Shown: positions 26,619 to 34,825 of the stretch, in pieces
Numbering within the stretch: position 1 is the first letter of the stretch
Layout of the letters: every line of letters begins with the position of its first letter
Source of the DNA: Burkholderia puraquae
GTDB taxonomy: Bacteria > Pseudomonadota > Gammaproteobacteria > Burkholderiales > Burkholderiaceae
DNA length: 64,000 nucleotides
Assembly: GCF_002099195.1 (NCBI RefSeq)
Contig: NZ_NBYX01000001.1
Coordinates: 620,168-684,167 of the forward strand
Direction of reading: 5' to 3'
Position numbers and translations under genes: made by a program
The notes under the pieces: model-generated
The model's input: only the letters and a program-made list of their open reading frames with translations
The model's database searches: none
What the model was told of the DNA's origin: nothing

Positions 26619-27929
26619 TCAGGACAGGCTGTCGAGCAACCGATACCACGCGACCCCGGCCGCGATATAGAAGCGCTGCAGCCCATGCAACGGGATCGGC
26701 CGGATCGGCGTGACCCGGAACGGCAGCGGCAATTGCGCATCGCCCGACAGATGCGCGGCCAGATGCTTGCCGAGCGTCGTCGCCATCGCGATGCCGCGGC
26801 CGTTGTAGCCGAGCGCGATCGTCACGCCCGGCGCGGGCTCGTGCACGTGCGGCAGGAAATCCGCGGTGATCGCGACGCGCCCCGCCCAGCGGTATTCGAA
26901 CCGGACGCCCTTCAGTTGCGGATACAACAGCGTCGTCGCGCGTTCGAGATGGCGCCAGTCGCTCGGCGCGCGCGGGTCGGCGAACGGGCCGCGGCCGCCC
27001 ATCAGCAGGCGCCCGGCCGCGTCACGGCGGAAGTACAGCAGCAGGCGCCGCGCATCCGATGCGACTTCGCCGCCGGCGAGAATGTCGCGACCAAGCGTCG
27101 GCGCGAGCGGTTCCGTCGCGACGATGAAGCTGTTCGCGGCGATCACCGACTGGCGCAAGCCGGGCCACAGCCCGTCCGTGTAGCCGTTGGTCGCGATCAC
27201 GACGCGCTCGGCCGACAGCGTCGCGCCGCCCGAGGTCGCGATCCGCCAGCGGCCGTCGGCACGCGTCAACCCGACGGCGCGGGTCAAGCCGTGTACGACG
27301 GCCCCGCTCGCCTGCGCGGCGCGCACGAGGCCGCGCGTATAGCTGAGCGGCTGCACGCTGCCCGCGCGGCGATCGATCCAGCCGCCCGCATACGCTTGCG
27401 TGCCGAGCCGCCGCGCGACGTCGTCGCGGCCGAGTACGTCGACCGGCGCGCCGCGCGCGGCCCACTGCTGCGCGCGCCGGGCGACCGTGTCGAGCATCGC
27501 GGCGGTCGGCGCCGGCTGGATCCAGCCGTGGCGGCGCGCATCGCAGTCGATCGCGTGCCGCGCGACCAGGTCGAACACCGTGTCGGCCGCACCGCCGACG
27601 ATGCCGGCAAGCTGCTCGCCCACCTCGTCGCCGAACCGACGCACCAGTTCGTCGGGGTCGTACTTCAACCCCGGAATCACCTGCCCGCCGTTGCGGCCCG
27701 ATGCGCCCCAGCCCGGCTGCGCGCCATCGATCACGCGGACGTTCACGCCGCGTTCGGCGAGATGAAGTGCGGTCGACAAGCCGGTAAAGCCAGCGCCGAC
27801 GATCGCCACGTCGCACGACACGGACGCGTCGAGCGCCGGTGTATCGGGCGCCGGCGCGGCGGTCGCTGCCCACAGCGAATCCGGCCACCGGGAGTCGGGC
27901 CGTCGGGGTGCCGCGTGCCTTGCGCTCAT
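26619..27929 (-). CDS. FAD-dependent amine/amino-acid oxidoreductase (DadA/PuuB-like)
   Basis: A 436-residue D-amino-acid-oxidase-fold enzyme with the dinucleotide motif [22 protein letters not shown] at about 40-60 and [17 protein letters not shown], typical of gamma-glutamylputrescine oxidase and related amine oxidases. The C-terminal FAD motif is [20 protein letters not shown]. It oxidises a C-N bond, releasing an aldehyde or keto acid. It overlaps the ABC ATPase stop by 4 nt, so imported substrate and enzyme are linked. The exact amine or amino acid is unknown. Confidence 0.85.
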   Translation of the reverse strand: MSARHAAPRRPDSRWPDSLWAATAAPAPDTPALDASVSCDVAIVGAGFTGLSTALHLAERGVNVRVIDGAQPGWGASGRNGGQVIPGLKYDPDELVRRFGDEVGEQLAGIVGGAADTVFDLVARHAIDCDARRHGWIQPAPTAAMLDTVARRAQQWAARGAPVDVLGRDDVARRLGTQAYAGGWIDRRAGSVQPLSYTRGLVRAAQASGAVVHGLTRAVGLTRADGRWRIATSGGATLSAERVVIATNGYTDGLWPGLRQSVIAANSFIVATEPLAPTLGRDILAGGEVASDARRLLLYFRRDAAGRLLMGGRGPFADPRAPSDWRHLERATTLLYPQLKGVRFEYRWAGRVAITADFLPHVHEPAPGVTIALGYNGRGIAMATTLGKHLAAHLSGDAQLPLPFRVTPIRPIPLHGLQRFYIAAGVAWYRLLDSLS

Positions 27930-28681
27930 GTTCGATCCGGGTTGGCGGCGCCGTCCGACGCCAGCAGGCGACGCAGGAATTCCTGCGTGCGGGGATGGGT
28001 GGGCTGCGTGAGCACGTCGCGCGCCGATCCGCTTTCGCAGATCGTGCCGTCGTGCAGGAAGCACACGCGATCGGCCACCTCGCGGGCGAATGCCATTTCG
28101 TGCGTGACGACCACCATGGTCATCCCGTCGCGCGCGAGCCCGCGCATCACGCCGAGCACTTCGCCGACGAGCTCGGGGTCGAGCGCCGACGTGGGCTCGT
28201 CGAACAGGATCGCTTGCGGCTCCATCGCGAGCGCGCGTGCGATCGCGACGCGCTGCTGCTGCCCGCCCGACAGCTCGGACGGGTACGCATTCATCCGGTG
28301 CGAAAGCCCGACCTTGTCGAGCAGCGCGCGGGCCTGCTCGCGCGCTTGCGCGGCCGGCATGCGCCGCACGTGCACGGGCCCTTCCATCACGTTCTCGAGC
28401 GCCGTGCGATGCGCGAACAGGTTGAAGCGCTGGAACACCATGCCGACCCGCATTCGCAGCTCGTGGATCCGCTTCGAATGCGCGTCGACTTTCACGCCGT
28501 CGATCGTGATCGACCCTTCGTCGTAGGTCTCGAAGCCGTTGATACAGCGCAGCACGGTCGACTTTCCGGAACCGGACGGCCCGATCAGGCACACGACTTC
28601 ACCCGCCTGCACGTCGAGGCTCACGCCCTTCAGCACCGCGTGCTGCTGAAACCGCTTGTGTATCGAATCGATCCGGATCAT
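27926..28681 (-). CDS. Polar amino-acid ABC transporter ATPase
   Basis: A 251-residue ATPase of the HisP/GlnQ group with Walker [10 protein letters not shown], signature LSGGQQQR and Walker [13 protein letters not shown]. Overlaps by 4 nt with both the permease upstream and the oxidoreductase downstream. It energises uptake by the adjacent permease and binding protein. Confidence 0.95.
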   Translation of the reverse strand: MIRIDSIHKRFQQHAVLKGVSLDVQAGEVVCLIGPSGSGKSTVLRCINGFETYDEGSITIDGVKVDAHSKRIHELRMRVGMVFQRFNLFAHRTALENVMEGPVHVRRMPAAQAREQARALLDKVGLSHRMNAYPSELSGGQQQRVAIARALAMEPQAILFDEPTSALDPELVGEVLGVMRGLARDGMTMVVVTHEMAFAREVADRVCFLHDGTICESGSARDVLTQPTHPRTQEFLRRLLASDGAANPDRT

Positions 28682-29334
28682 GCGCCTCTCCTCAGTGCGA
28701 GCCGCTTGCCGAGCCGGTTCACGCCGAACATCAGCGGCAAGCCGAGCGCGAGATACAGCAGCGCGACGAGCGTGTAGACGCTCATGTTCTGGAACGTCGA
28801 CGACGCGATCAGCTGGCCGGCACGCGTGATCTCCGCGACCGTGATCGTCGACGCGACCGACGAATCCTTCAGCAGCATCACGAGCGTGTTGCCGTACGGC
28901 GGCAGCGCGATGCGAAACGCCTGCGGCAGCACCACGCGCCGCATGATCATCGGGCCGCGCATGCCGATCGCGTGCGCGGCTTCGATCTGGCCGCGGTCGA
29001 TCGCCTCGATGCCCGCGCGGAAATTCTCGGCCTGATACGCCGAATACGCGATGCCGAGGCCGAGCACGCCGGCCTGGAACGCCGACAGCTGGATGCCGAG
29101 ATCGGGCAGCACGAAGTACATGTAGAACAGCTGCACGATGATCGGCAGCCCGCGGATCACGTTGACGACCGTGCTGCCGGCCGTCGACACCACGCGGTTG
29201 CGCGACACCTTCAGCAACGCGAGAATCAGCCCGAGCACCGAGCTCAGCACGAACGCGCATGCGGTGATCTCGATCGTGACCACCGCGCCCTTCAGCAGGA
29301 TCGGCAGGAAATCGATCGCGTTCTGAAAAAACAT
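28678..29334 (-). CDS. Polar amino-acid ABC transporter permease
   Basis: A 218-residue HisM/GlnP-type inner-membrane permease with the EAA loop ([26 protein letters not shown]) that docks on the ATPase. GGAG lies 8 nt before the ATG at 29334. Only one permease gene is present, so it should act as a homodimer. Confidence 0.94.
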   Translation of the reverse strand: MFFQNAIDFLPILLKGAVVTIEITACAFVLSSVLGLILALLKVSRNRVVSTAGSTVVNVIRGLPIIVQLFYMYFVLPDLGIQLSAFQAGVLGLGIAYSAYQAENFRAGIEAIDRGQIEAAHAIGMRGPMIMRRVVLPQAFRIALPPYGNTLVMLLKDSSVASTITVAEITRAGQLIASSTFQNMSVYTLVALLYLALGLPLMFGVNRLGKRLALRRGA

Positions 29335-29422
29335 GAGGTCTCCTATGCGACGGCCTGCCGGCACGCCGCAGTGGGTGCCCGCGTCAGGCGGGCGATACCG
29401 TTCGGGAATCCCGGGCCGGCGC

Positions 29423-30199
29423 TCAGCTCATGTGCCACTTCTGCAGGATCTGCTGCAGCGTGCCGTCGCCCTTCATTTTCCGGATCGCGCCGTTGAGCTG
29501 CTCGAGCGTCGCCGTGTCGCCCTTGCGCACGATGAAGCACACCTGCCCCTTCACGACGCTCTGGTATTCAGGCACGAGCCGCACCTGGCGATTGACGCCG
29601 TGCTCGATCTGGTACGCGACGATCGGCTGGTCGGCGAAGCCGGCCTTGATGCGCCCGAGCGCGACGTCGCGCATGATGTCGGCGATCGAATCGTAGGTCC
29701 GGACTTCCTTGAAGATGCCCTTCTTGTTGAGCGCGTCGACGAACGCCGTGCCGACCTGCGCGCCGACCACCTGCCCCTTGAAGTCGTCCATCGACGTATA
29801 GCGGCCCGGATCGTCGGCCTTCACGATCAGGCCTTCGCCGAATGAGTAGACGGTGTCGGAGAAATCGACGACCTGCTGGCGCGCCGGCGTCTTCAGCATC
29901 GCGGCCGAGATGATGTCGATCTTCTGCGTGGTGAGCGACGGGATCAGCGCCGAGAACACGGTCTGCTGCACGTCGACGCGAAACCCGGCCGACTTCCCTG
30001 CCGCGGTAATCGCATCGACCATCATCCCCTGGATCGAATTGCTCTTGACGTCGAGAAACGTGAACGGCACGCCGGTGGCCGTCGCGCCGACCTTGAGCGT
30101 CGGCTCGGCCGCGACGGCGCCGGCCGAAGCCGCGGAAAGTGCGATACAAGTGGCGAAACCGGCGGCCAGTGCGCCGAACCGCTTGATGAACGGAACCAT
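29423..30199 (-). CDS. Polar amino-acid ABC transporter substrate-binding protein
   Basis: A 258-residue SBP_bac_3 family protein with a signal peptide (cleavage after AGAVAA, about residue 31). LKVGATATGVPFTFLDVKSNSIQGMMVDAI and DIISAAMLKTPARQQVVDFSDTVY match the periplasmic binding fold. AAGGAG precedes the ATG at 30199. It is the first gene of the leftward operon SBP-permease-ATPase-oxidoreductase, facing an IclR regulator. Confidence 0.93.
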   Translation of the reverse strand: MVPFIKRFGALAAGFATCIALSAASAGAVAAEPTLKVGATATGVPFTFLDVKSNSIQGMMVDAITAAGKSAGFRVDVQQTVFSALIPSLTTQKIDIISAAMLKTPARQQVVDFSDTVYSFGEGLIVKADDPGRYTSMDDFKGQVVGAQVGTAFVDALNKKGIFKEVRTYDSIADIMRDVALGRIKAGFADQPIVAYQIEHGVNRQVRLVPEYQSVVKGQVCFIVRKGDTATLEQLNGAIRKMKGDGTLQQILQKWHMS

Positions 30200-30303
30200 G
30201 GTGACTCCTTCTCGAATAATCCGGGGCGCCGGCCGGTCGCTGATCGACACTGCGACGATGGCTTGATCTTAAAACGAATCAAAAATATCGCAAATAGATT
30301 TTT

Positions 30304-30324
30304 GCGTATCGATATTCGATACGC
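30304..30324. promoter_or_regulatory. Candidate IclR operator
   Basis: Perfect 9-bp arms GCGTATCGA (30304-30312) and TCGATACGC (30316-30324) around TAT, in an AT-rich divergent promoter between the binding-protein gene and the IclR gene, 36 nt before the IclR start. A looser TTGAT-N10-ATCAA dyad lies near 30264-30283. Similar GATATCGA sequence continues at 30332. Confidence 0.65.
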
Positions 30325-30359
30325 TATGATGCGATATCGAATCGATTCCGCTCCTCGCC

Positions 30360-31151
30360 ATGGAAACGTCACCCGACCAAGCAAACGATCTGCTGTTCAA
30401 CCAGTCGCTCGAAAAAGGGCTGAACGTGCTGCGCGCGTTCAGCGCGAAACGGCGCACGATGACACTGGCGGAAGTGGCGGATGCCGCGGGGATGACCAAA
30501 AGCTCCGCGCAGCGGATGGTCTATACGCTCGAGAAGCTCGGCTACATCCGCAAGCATCCGGTCACGCGGCGCTACCAGCTCACCCCGCACGTGATGCGGA
30601 TCGGCTTCAACTATCTCGCGGCCGACACGTTGATCGACGTCGCGAATCCGTTCCTGTCCGAGCTCACCAACCTGACCGGCGAAACCACCAACCTCACCGA
30701 GCCGGACGAGGACGACATGGTGTACGTCGCGCGTTTCGTGTCGACGAAGTTCGTGCCGATCCACATGCCGATCGGCAGCCGCATCCCGATGTACTGCACC
30801 GGCAGCGGCCGCGCGTTCCTGAGCGCGTTGCCGCCCGGCGACGCCCGCGCGCGGCTCGACGGCATGGCGCGCACGCCGCATACGCCGCGCACGGTCACGG
30901 CGCTCGACGATCTCGTCGCGCTGCTCGACAGCGCGCGGCGCGAAGGCTACGCGACCAACCAGGAAGAACTGTTCATCGGCGACATGTCGATAGCCGCGCC
31001 GGTGCTCGGCAGTCAGGGGCAGCCGGTCGCGGCCGTGCACGTGGTCGCGCCGACGAGCCGCTGGACGTTCGACGACGCGCGCCGCAAGCTCGCGCCGGCC
31101 GTGATCGACTGCGCGCGCGGCATCAGCAATTCGATCAGGACGCTTGAATAG
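30360..31151 (+). CDS. IclR-family transcriptional regulator
   Basis: A 263-residue regulator with an N-terminal winged helix (LEKGLNVLRAFSAKRRTMTLAEVADAAGMTKSSAQRMVYTLEKLGYI) and an IclR effector domain (about 85-255, including TGSGRAFLSALPP and GYATNQEELFIGDMSIAAPV). It is divergent from the amino-acid uptake and oxidation operon, which it probably controls through the dyad at 30304. The effector is likely the transported substrate or its oxidation product (inference). Confidence 0.92.
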   Translation: METSPDQANDLLFNQSLEKGLNVLRAFSAKRRTMTLAEVADAAGMTKSSAQRMVYTLEKLGYIRKHPVTRRYQLTPHVMRIGFNYLAADTLIDVANPFLSELTNLTGETTNLTEPDEDDMVYVARFVSTKFVPIHMPIGSRIPMYCTGSGRAFLSALPPGDARARLDGMARTPHTPRTVTALDDLVALLDSARREGYATNQEELFIGDMSIAAPVLGSQGQPVAAVHVVAPTSRWTFDDARRKLAPAVIDCARGISNSIRTLE

Positions 31152-31174
31152 CGTCGGCGAAACGGCACACGGCG

Positions 31175-31197
31175 CGCCGTTGCATGACGCAACGGCG
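31175..31197. terminator. Hairpin between convergent genes
   Basis: Perfect 9-bp arms CGCCGTTGC (31175-31183) and GCAACGGCG (31189-31197), loop ATGAC, followed by TTC on the plus strand. Placed between the IclR stop and the Tai4 stop, it probably terminates both. Confidence 0.55.
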
Positions 31198-31205
31198 TTC
31201 GACCG

Positions 31206-31658
31206 CTACTGCGGCTTCGGAGGATACTCAGTCCGGTAGGTACGGTTCGGGCGCGATACGAATTGCCTCGCTGCAGCGTCCAGCTCCTTGCCGCGATACA
31301 GATCAATGCACTTCAGGAAGTCGAACTTCACGTCCCTGACTTCCGGTTCGACAACCGGATTCCGATAGTCTCGAGCCAGATACTTCGCGACCAGCGCGTG
31401 AATGACTTCCGGCGCACGCTTCATGTCGTAGTAGGTCCAGTCGCGCAACGCGCTGATGCTGCTGCCGATGTCCTTGCTCACGCCGGGCTCGCGCTTGTAA
31501 GCGGTAGCCAGGCAGTTGGCCAGCACCATGTCCTTGAAATTCTGGATGTAAGTCCGTGAACCGGCCTCCGACGACGCCTGCACGGCGTCCTTCGCCACGG
31601 CTATCGCCGGTTGAAACACGAAGCAGGCCAACGCGGCAGCGATCCAGGCTTCCCTCAT
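31206..31658 (-). CDS. T6SS amidase immunity protein, Tai4 family
   Basis: A 150-residue periplasmic protein with a signal peptide (MREAWIAAALACFVFQPAIAVA). The mature part, including YIQNFKDMVLANCLATAYK, SALRDWTYYD and FDFLKCIDLYRG, matches the Tai4 immunity family that neutralises Tae4 peptidoglycan amidases delivered by type VI secretion. Its start overlaps by 4 nt (ATGA) the stop of a frame encoding a Tae4-like C-terminus, but no intact effector gene remains. No T6SS structural genes are in the window, so it is an orphan immunity gene. Confidence 0.85.
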   Translation of the reverse strand: MREAWIAAALACFVFQPAIAVAKDAVQASSEAGSRTYIQNFKDMVLANCLATAYKREPGVSKDIGSSISALRDWTYYDMKRAPEVIHALVAKYLARDYRNPVVEPEVRDVKFDFLKCIDLYRGKELDAAARQFVSRPNRTYRTEYPPKPQ

Positions 31659-31762
31659 GACAGGCTCCAAGAATTTGCGCGATCGGTACGATACCGCGCG
31701 CCCGGTTCGTTGAAGTAGCAATGGTCGTAACACGTCCGCCCGTTGAACAGCGTAGCGTTATG
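31655..31762 (-). pseudogene. Tae4-type amidase effector, C-terminal remnant
   Basis: Thirty-five codons ending at a TGA that overlaps the Tai4 start read HNATLFNGRTCYDHCYFNEP and continue to SWSLS. This resembles the C-terminal end of Tae4 amidases, where the leading His belongs to the catalytic pair, followed by the Cys-rich CYDHCYFN segment. Upstream, this frame soon meets a stop and loses likeness, and no start codon with a ribosome site exists. Roughly four fifths of the enzyme, including the catalytic Cys, is gone. A coding-like frame at about 31763-31911 on the same strand is shifted relative to it and unassigned. Confidence 0.65.
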
Positions 31763-32049
31763 CCGTGCGCCGACGGCGGATAGTCCACAGCTTCGCCGCT
31801 CGCAATCCGCGCGTCGACGATCGGATCAAGTCCCTTGGGTAGAAAAATCTTGCCGACTGTCACCGGCCCACCGGAAGAGGTTTCGACCAAGAAAGGCCGC
31901 CCTGGACTCACCGATGTATCACCTGCTTCGCGCCCCTCTCCTCGTTTTCCCCGATCCCGTTCGCCTTGACTCCGCCGCCCCGATCGACAAAACTTCGCAC
32001 ATCGCTAGTGTGATCACAGATCGCAGATCAAACCCAGGAGATCCCCGCC
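31763..32049. other. Region between effector remnant and GntR gene
   Basis: No intact gene is evident. The minus strand has an open frame up to 31911 starting GTG and reading SPGRPFLVETSSGGPVTVGK, which has coding-like composition but no recognised family; it may be debris of a longer toxin gene. The plus strand holds the GntR promoter, with the palindrome TGTGATCACA at 32009-32018 and AGGAG at 32036-32040. Confidence 0.4.
32009..32018. promoter_or_regulatory. Candidate GntR autoregulatory palindrome
   Basis: TGTGATCACA is a perfect 10-bp palindrome 31 nt before the GntR start. GATC-centred palindromes are plausible for FCD-type GntR proteins; a CRP-like half site is the alternative. Confidence 0.4.
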
Positions 32050-32760
32050 TTGCCGCCTCGTATCGTCCCGCCCGCACTGAAAGCCATCGAACAGGAAACG
32101 ATGGCCGACAAGGTCTACCAGCAACTGCGCGAAGCGCTGATGAGCGGCCGCTTCGCGCCCGGCCAGGCGTTGAGCCTGCGCAGCGTCGCCGAGGCGGTCG
32201 GCTCGTCGACGATGCCCGTGCGCGCCGCACTCACGCGGCTGCGCGCCGAGCGCGCGCTGGTCGACGGCCCGAATCGCGCGCTTGTCGTGCCGCCGATGAC
32301 GCTCGACATGCTCGACGAGCTGCGCGACGTGCGGATCGCACTCGAAGGCTGCATCGCCGAGCGTGCGTGCGGACGGATGACCGACGCGCAGATCGCGGTC
32401 GTGCGCAAGACCTGCGAGACGATGCAGGCGCACGTCGAGGCCGGCCGCTCGCGCGCCTACCTGCAAAGCAATTTCGCATTCCACAGTGCGATCTACGCGC
32501 ACGGCGCAGGAGAAAGCACGCTCGCGATCGTCGAGAACCTGTGGATGCGCGTCGGCCCGTTCCTGAACATGGTCGCGCTCGACATCCCGCACATGCGGCG
32601 CTCGATGGACGCGCACCGCGCCATCGTCGACGCGCTCGAACGACGCGACGGCGCAGGCGTGCGGGCCGGCATCGCGCTCGACATCGGCGGCGCCGCACAC
32701 GATCTCGCCGAGACGCTGCGGGCCGAACAGACCCCGCGGACCGTGAACGCGAAGCCGTAG
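32050..32760 (+). CDS. GntR-family transcriptional regulator (FCD type)
   Basis: A 236-residue regulator with an N-terminal winged helix (MADKVYQQLREALMSGRFAPGQALSLRSVAEAVGSSTMPVRAAL) and an FCD domain with the His/Asp-containing helices (SNFAFHSAIYAHG, MDAHRAIVDAL). The TTG at 32050 has AGGAG 9 nt ahead; an ATG at 32101 is an alternative. It heads a rightward set with an SDR, a beta-keto acid cleavage enzyme and an MFS transporter and probably controls them. Confidence 0.88.
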   Translation: MPPRIVPPALKAIEQETMADKVYQQLREALMSGRFAPGQALSLRSVAEAVGSSTMPVRAALTRLRAERALVDGPNRALVVPPMTLDMLDELRDVRIALEGCIAERACGRMTDAQIAVVRKTCETMQAHVEAGRSRAYLQSNFAFHSAIYAHGAGESTLAIVENLWMRVGPFLNMVALDIPHMRRSMDAHRAIVDALERRDGAGVRAGIALDIGGAAHDLAETLRAEQTPRTVNAKP

Positions 32761-32828
32761 CGGCCGCTTGCGACGGCCGCACGACACACGAGCGGCCGCA
32801 ACGACATCAACGATGGAGACAACCCGGC

Positions 32829-33635
32829 ATGACAGCTTCCGATCTGCTGAAACCCTATGACGGCCTGCGCGTCCTCGTGACGGGCGGCGCATCGGGCATC
32901 GGTCTTGAAATCGCGGACGCGTTCGCCGAATGCGGCGCGCACGTGCATGTATGCGACGCATCGCAAGCGGCGATTGCAGCGCTCGCCGACCGGCCGCCGC
33001 GCGCCGGGGCCGGCGCGATCAGCGCGACGCTGGCCGACGTATCCGATCCGGCCGCCGTCGAACGCGTGTTCGCCGACGTATCGGCCCGGCTCGGCGGCCT
33101 CGACGTGCTCGTCAACAACGCCGGCATCGCCGGCCCGACCGGCGCCATCGACGAGATCGACCCCGTGCAGTGGGAACAAACCGTCGCGATCAACCTGACC
33201 GCGCAATTCCAGTTCGCGCGCCGCGCGGTGCCGCTGCTGCGCGACTCGAAACACGGCGGCGCGATCATCGCGCTGTCGTCGGTCGCGGGCCGGCTCGGTT
33301 ACGCGTTCCGCACGCCGTATGCGGCCACCAAATGGGCTGTCGTCGGCCTCGTGAAGAGCCTCGCGATCGAACTCGGGCCGCTCGGCATTCGCGTGAACGC
33401 GATTCAGCCAGGCATCGTGCGCGGCCCGCGGATGCGCCGCGTGATCGACGCGCGCGCGCAGCAGCTCGGCATCGGTTACGACGAAATGGAGCAGCGCTAT
33501 CTCGAGAAGATCTCCCTGCGGCGCATGACCGATCCGGCCGAGATCGCCGCGACAGCACTGTTCCTGTGCTCGCCGGGCGGGCACGGGATCACGGGGCAGG
33601 CGATCTCCGTCTGCGGCAACGTCGAAGTGCTCTGA
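32829..33635 (+). CDS. SDR-family dehydrogenase
   Basis: A 268-residue short-chain dehydrogenase with cofactor motif VTGGASGIG, NNAG, the catalytic Ser in SSVAG and YAATK (Tyr-x-x-x-Lys). The acidic residue after the second strand (CDAS) suggests NAD(H). Being immediately upstream of a BKACE enzyme, it probably oxidises a 3-hydroxy acid to the beta-keto acid that the BKACE then cleaves. GGAGAC lies ahead of the ATG. Confidence 0.9.
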   Translation: MTASDLLKPYDGLRVLVTGGASGIGLEIADAFAECGAHVHVCDASQAAIAALADRPPRAGAGAISATLADVSDPAAVERVFADVSARLGGLDVLVNNAGIAGPTGAIDEIDPVQWEQTVAINLTAQFQFARRAVPLLRDSKHGGAIIALSSVAGRLGYAFRTPYAATKWAVVGLVKSLAIELGPLGIRVNAIQPGIVRGPRMRRVIDARAQQLGIGYDEMEQRYLEKISLRRMTDPAEIAATALFLCSPGGHGITGQAISVCGNVEVL

Positions 33636-33670
33636 CGCACCCTGCATCGTTCACCGAAAGGAATCCATCC

Positions 33671-34603
33671 GTGGCAAACGCTCGCAAAGTCATCATCACC
33701 TGTGCGCCGACCGGCGCGATCCATACGCCGTCGATGTCGCCGTACCTGCCCGTGACGCCGCACGAAATCGAAACCGCCGCCGTCGCGGCCGCCGAGGCCG
33801 GCGCGGCGATCCTGCACCTCCACGCGCGCAATCCGTCCGACGGCAAGCCGACCCAGGATCCGGCCGTGTTCGCCGAATTCCTGCCGCGCATCAAGGCGCA
33901 AACCGACGCGGTGATCAACCTCACGTCGGGCGGCAGTCCGCACATGACGGTCGACGAACGGCTGCAGCCCGCGCTGCATTTCCAGCCCGAGGTCGCATCG
34001 TTGAACATGGGCTCGATGAACTTCGGGCTGTACCCGATGCTCGAGCGCTTTCGGGAACTGAAGCATCCGTGGGAACGCGAACACCTCGAGAAGAGCCGCG
34101 ACCTCGTGTTCAAGAACACGTTCGCCGACATCGAGACGATCCTGACGCGCTGCGGGGCGAACGGCACGCGCTTCGAATTCGAGTGCTACGACATCTCGCA
34201 CCTGTACAACCTTGCGCATTTTGTCGACCGCGGGCTCGCGAAGCCGCCGTTTTTCGTGCAAAGCGTGTTCGGCCTGCTCGGCGGGATCGGCGCGCACCCG
34301 GAAGACCTGATGCACATGCGCCGCACGGCCGATCGTCTGTTCGGCAGCGATTACGTGTGGTCGATCCTCGGCGCCGGCCGCAACCAGATTCCGCTCGCGA
34401 CGATCGGCGCTGCGCAAGGCGCGAACGTGCGCGTCGGGCTCGAGGATTCGCTGTGGATCGCGCCGGGCAAGCTCGCGGAATCGAGCGCCGCGCAGGTGCT
34501 GAAAATGCGGCAGGTGCTCGAAGGCCTGTCGCTGGAGATCGCGACACCGGCCGAGGCGCGCGCGATGCTCGCGCTCAAGGGCGGCGACGCGGTGAATTTC
34601 TGA
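33671..34603 (+). CDS. Beta-keto acid cleavage enzyme (BKACE, DUF849)
   Basis: A 310-residue TIM-barrel BKACE family enzyme, which condenses a beta-keto acid with acetyl-CoA and cleaves it to acetoacetate and a new acyl-CoA. Metal ligands are visible: the HLHARNP motif near residue 47 and the conserved Glu in FEFECYD. GLLGGIGAHPEDLMHM and GAGRNQIPLATIGAAQGANVRVGLED are family hallmarks. The GTG at 33671 has AAGGA upstream. The SDR 35 nt before and the MFS importer after suggest a complete route for one hydroxy or keto acid. Known substrates of the family include dehydrocarnitine and 3-keto-5-aminohexanoate; which applies here is unknown. Confidence 0.9.
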   Translation: MANARKVIITCAPTGAIHTPSMSPYLPVTPHEIETAAVAAAEAGAAILHLHARNPSDGKPTQDPAVFAEFLPRIKAQTDAVINLTSGGSPHMTVDERLQPALHFQPEVASLNMGSMNFGLYPMLERFRELKHPWEREHLEKSRDLVFKNTFADIETILTRCGANGTRFEFECYDISHLYNLAHFVDRGLAKPPFFVQSVFGLLGGIGAHPEDLMHMRRTADRLFGSDYVWSILGAGRNQIPLATIGAAQGANVRVGLEDSLWIAPGKLAESSAAQVLKMRQVLEGLSLEIATPAEARAMLALKGGDAVNF

Positions 34604-34649
34604 TCGCCGGATAGCACCCCAACACCGGAATCCGCAAGCGCAGTGACAA

Positions 34650-34675
34650 GGCGCCGGCCCGAGCCGGCCGGCGCC
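34650..34675 (+). repeat. Very stable GC hairpin between BKACE and MFS genes
   Basis: Perfect 10-bp arms GGCGCCGGCC (34650-34659) and GGCCGGCGCC (34666-34675) with loop CGAGCC, 47 nt past the BKACE stop. No T-run follows. It may protect the upstream mRNA or reduce read-through into the transporter gene. Confidence 0.5.
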
Positions 34676-34825
34676 AGGACGCCCATCATCGCCCCGCTCC
34701 GTTCGAGCGCCGCCGGCGCGGCTCCGTCGTCTGCCCATCCGCTGCATGTATCGCAGCGGCATCTGCCGAACGCGGCGCACCGTGCTTGCCGTGCGCGCCG
34801 GTTCGCCCTTACCGGAGTCGTCCGC

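Noticed and set aside
32009..32018. CRP binding site
   Set aside because: TGTGATCACA lacks the 6-nt spacer between TGTGA and TCACA required for a CRP site; kept only as a possible GntR palindrome.
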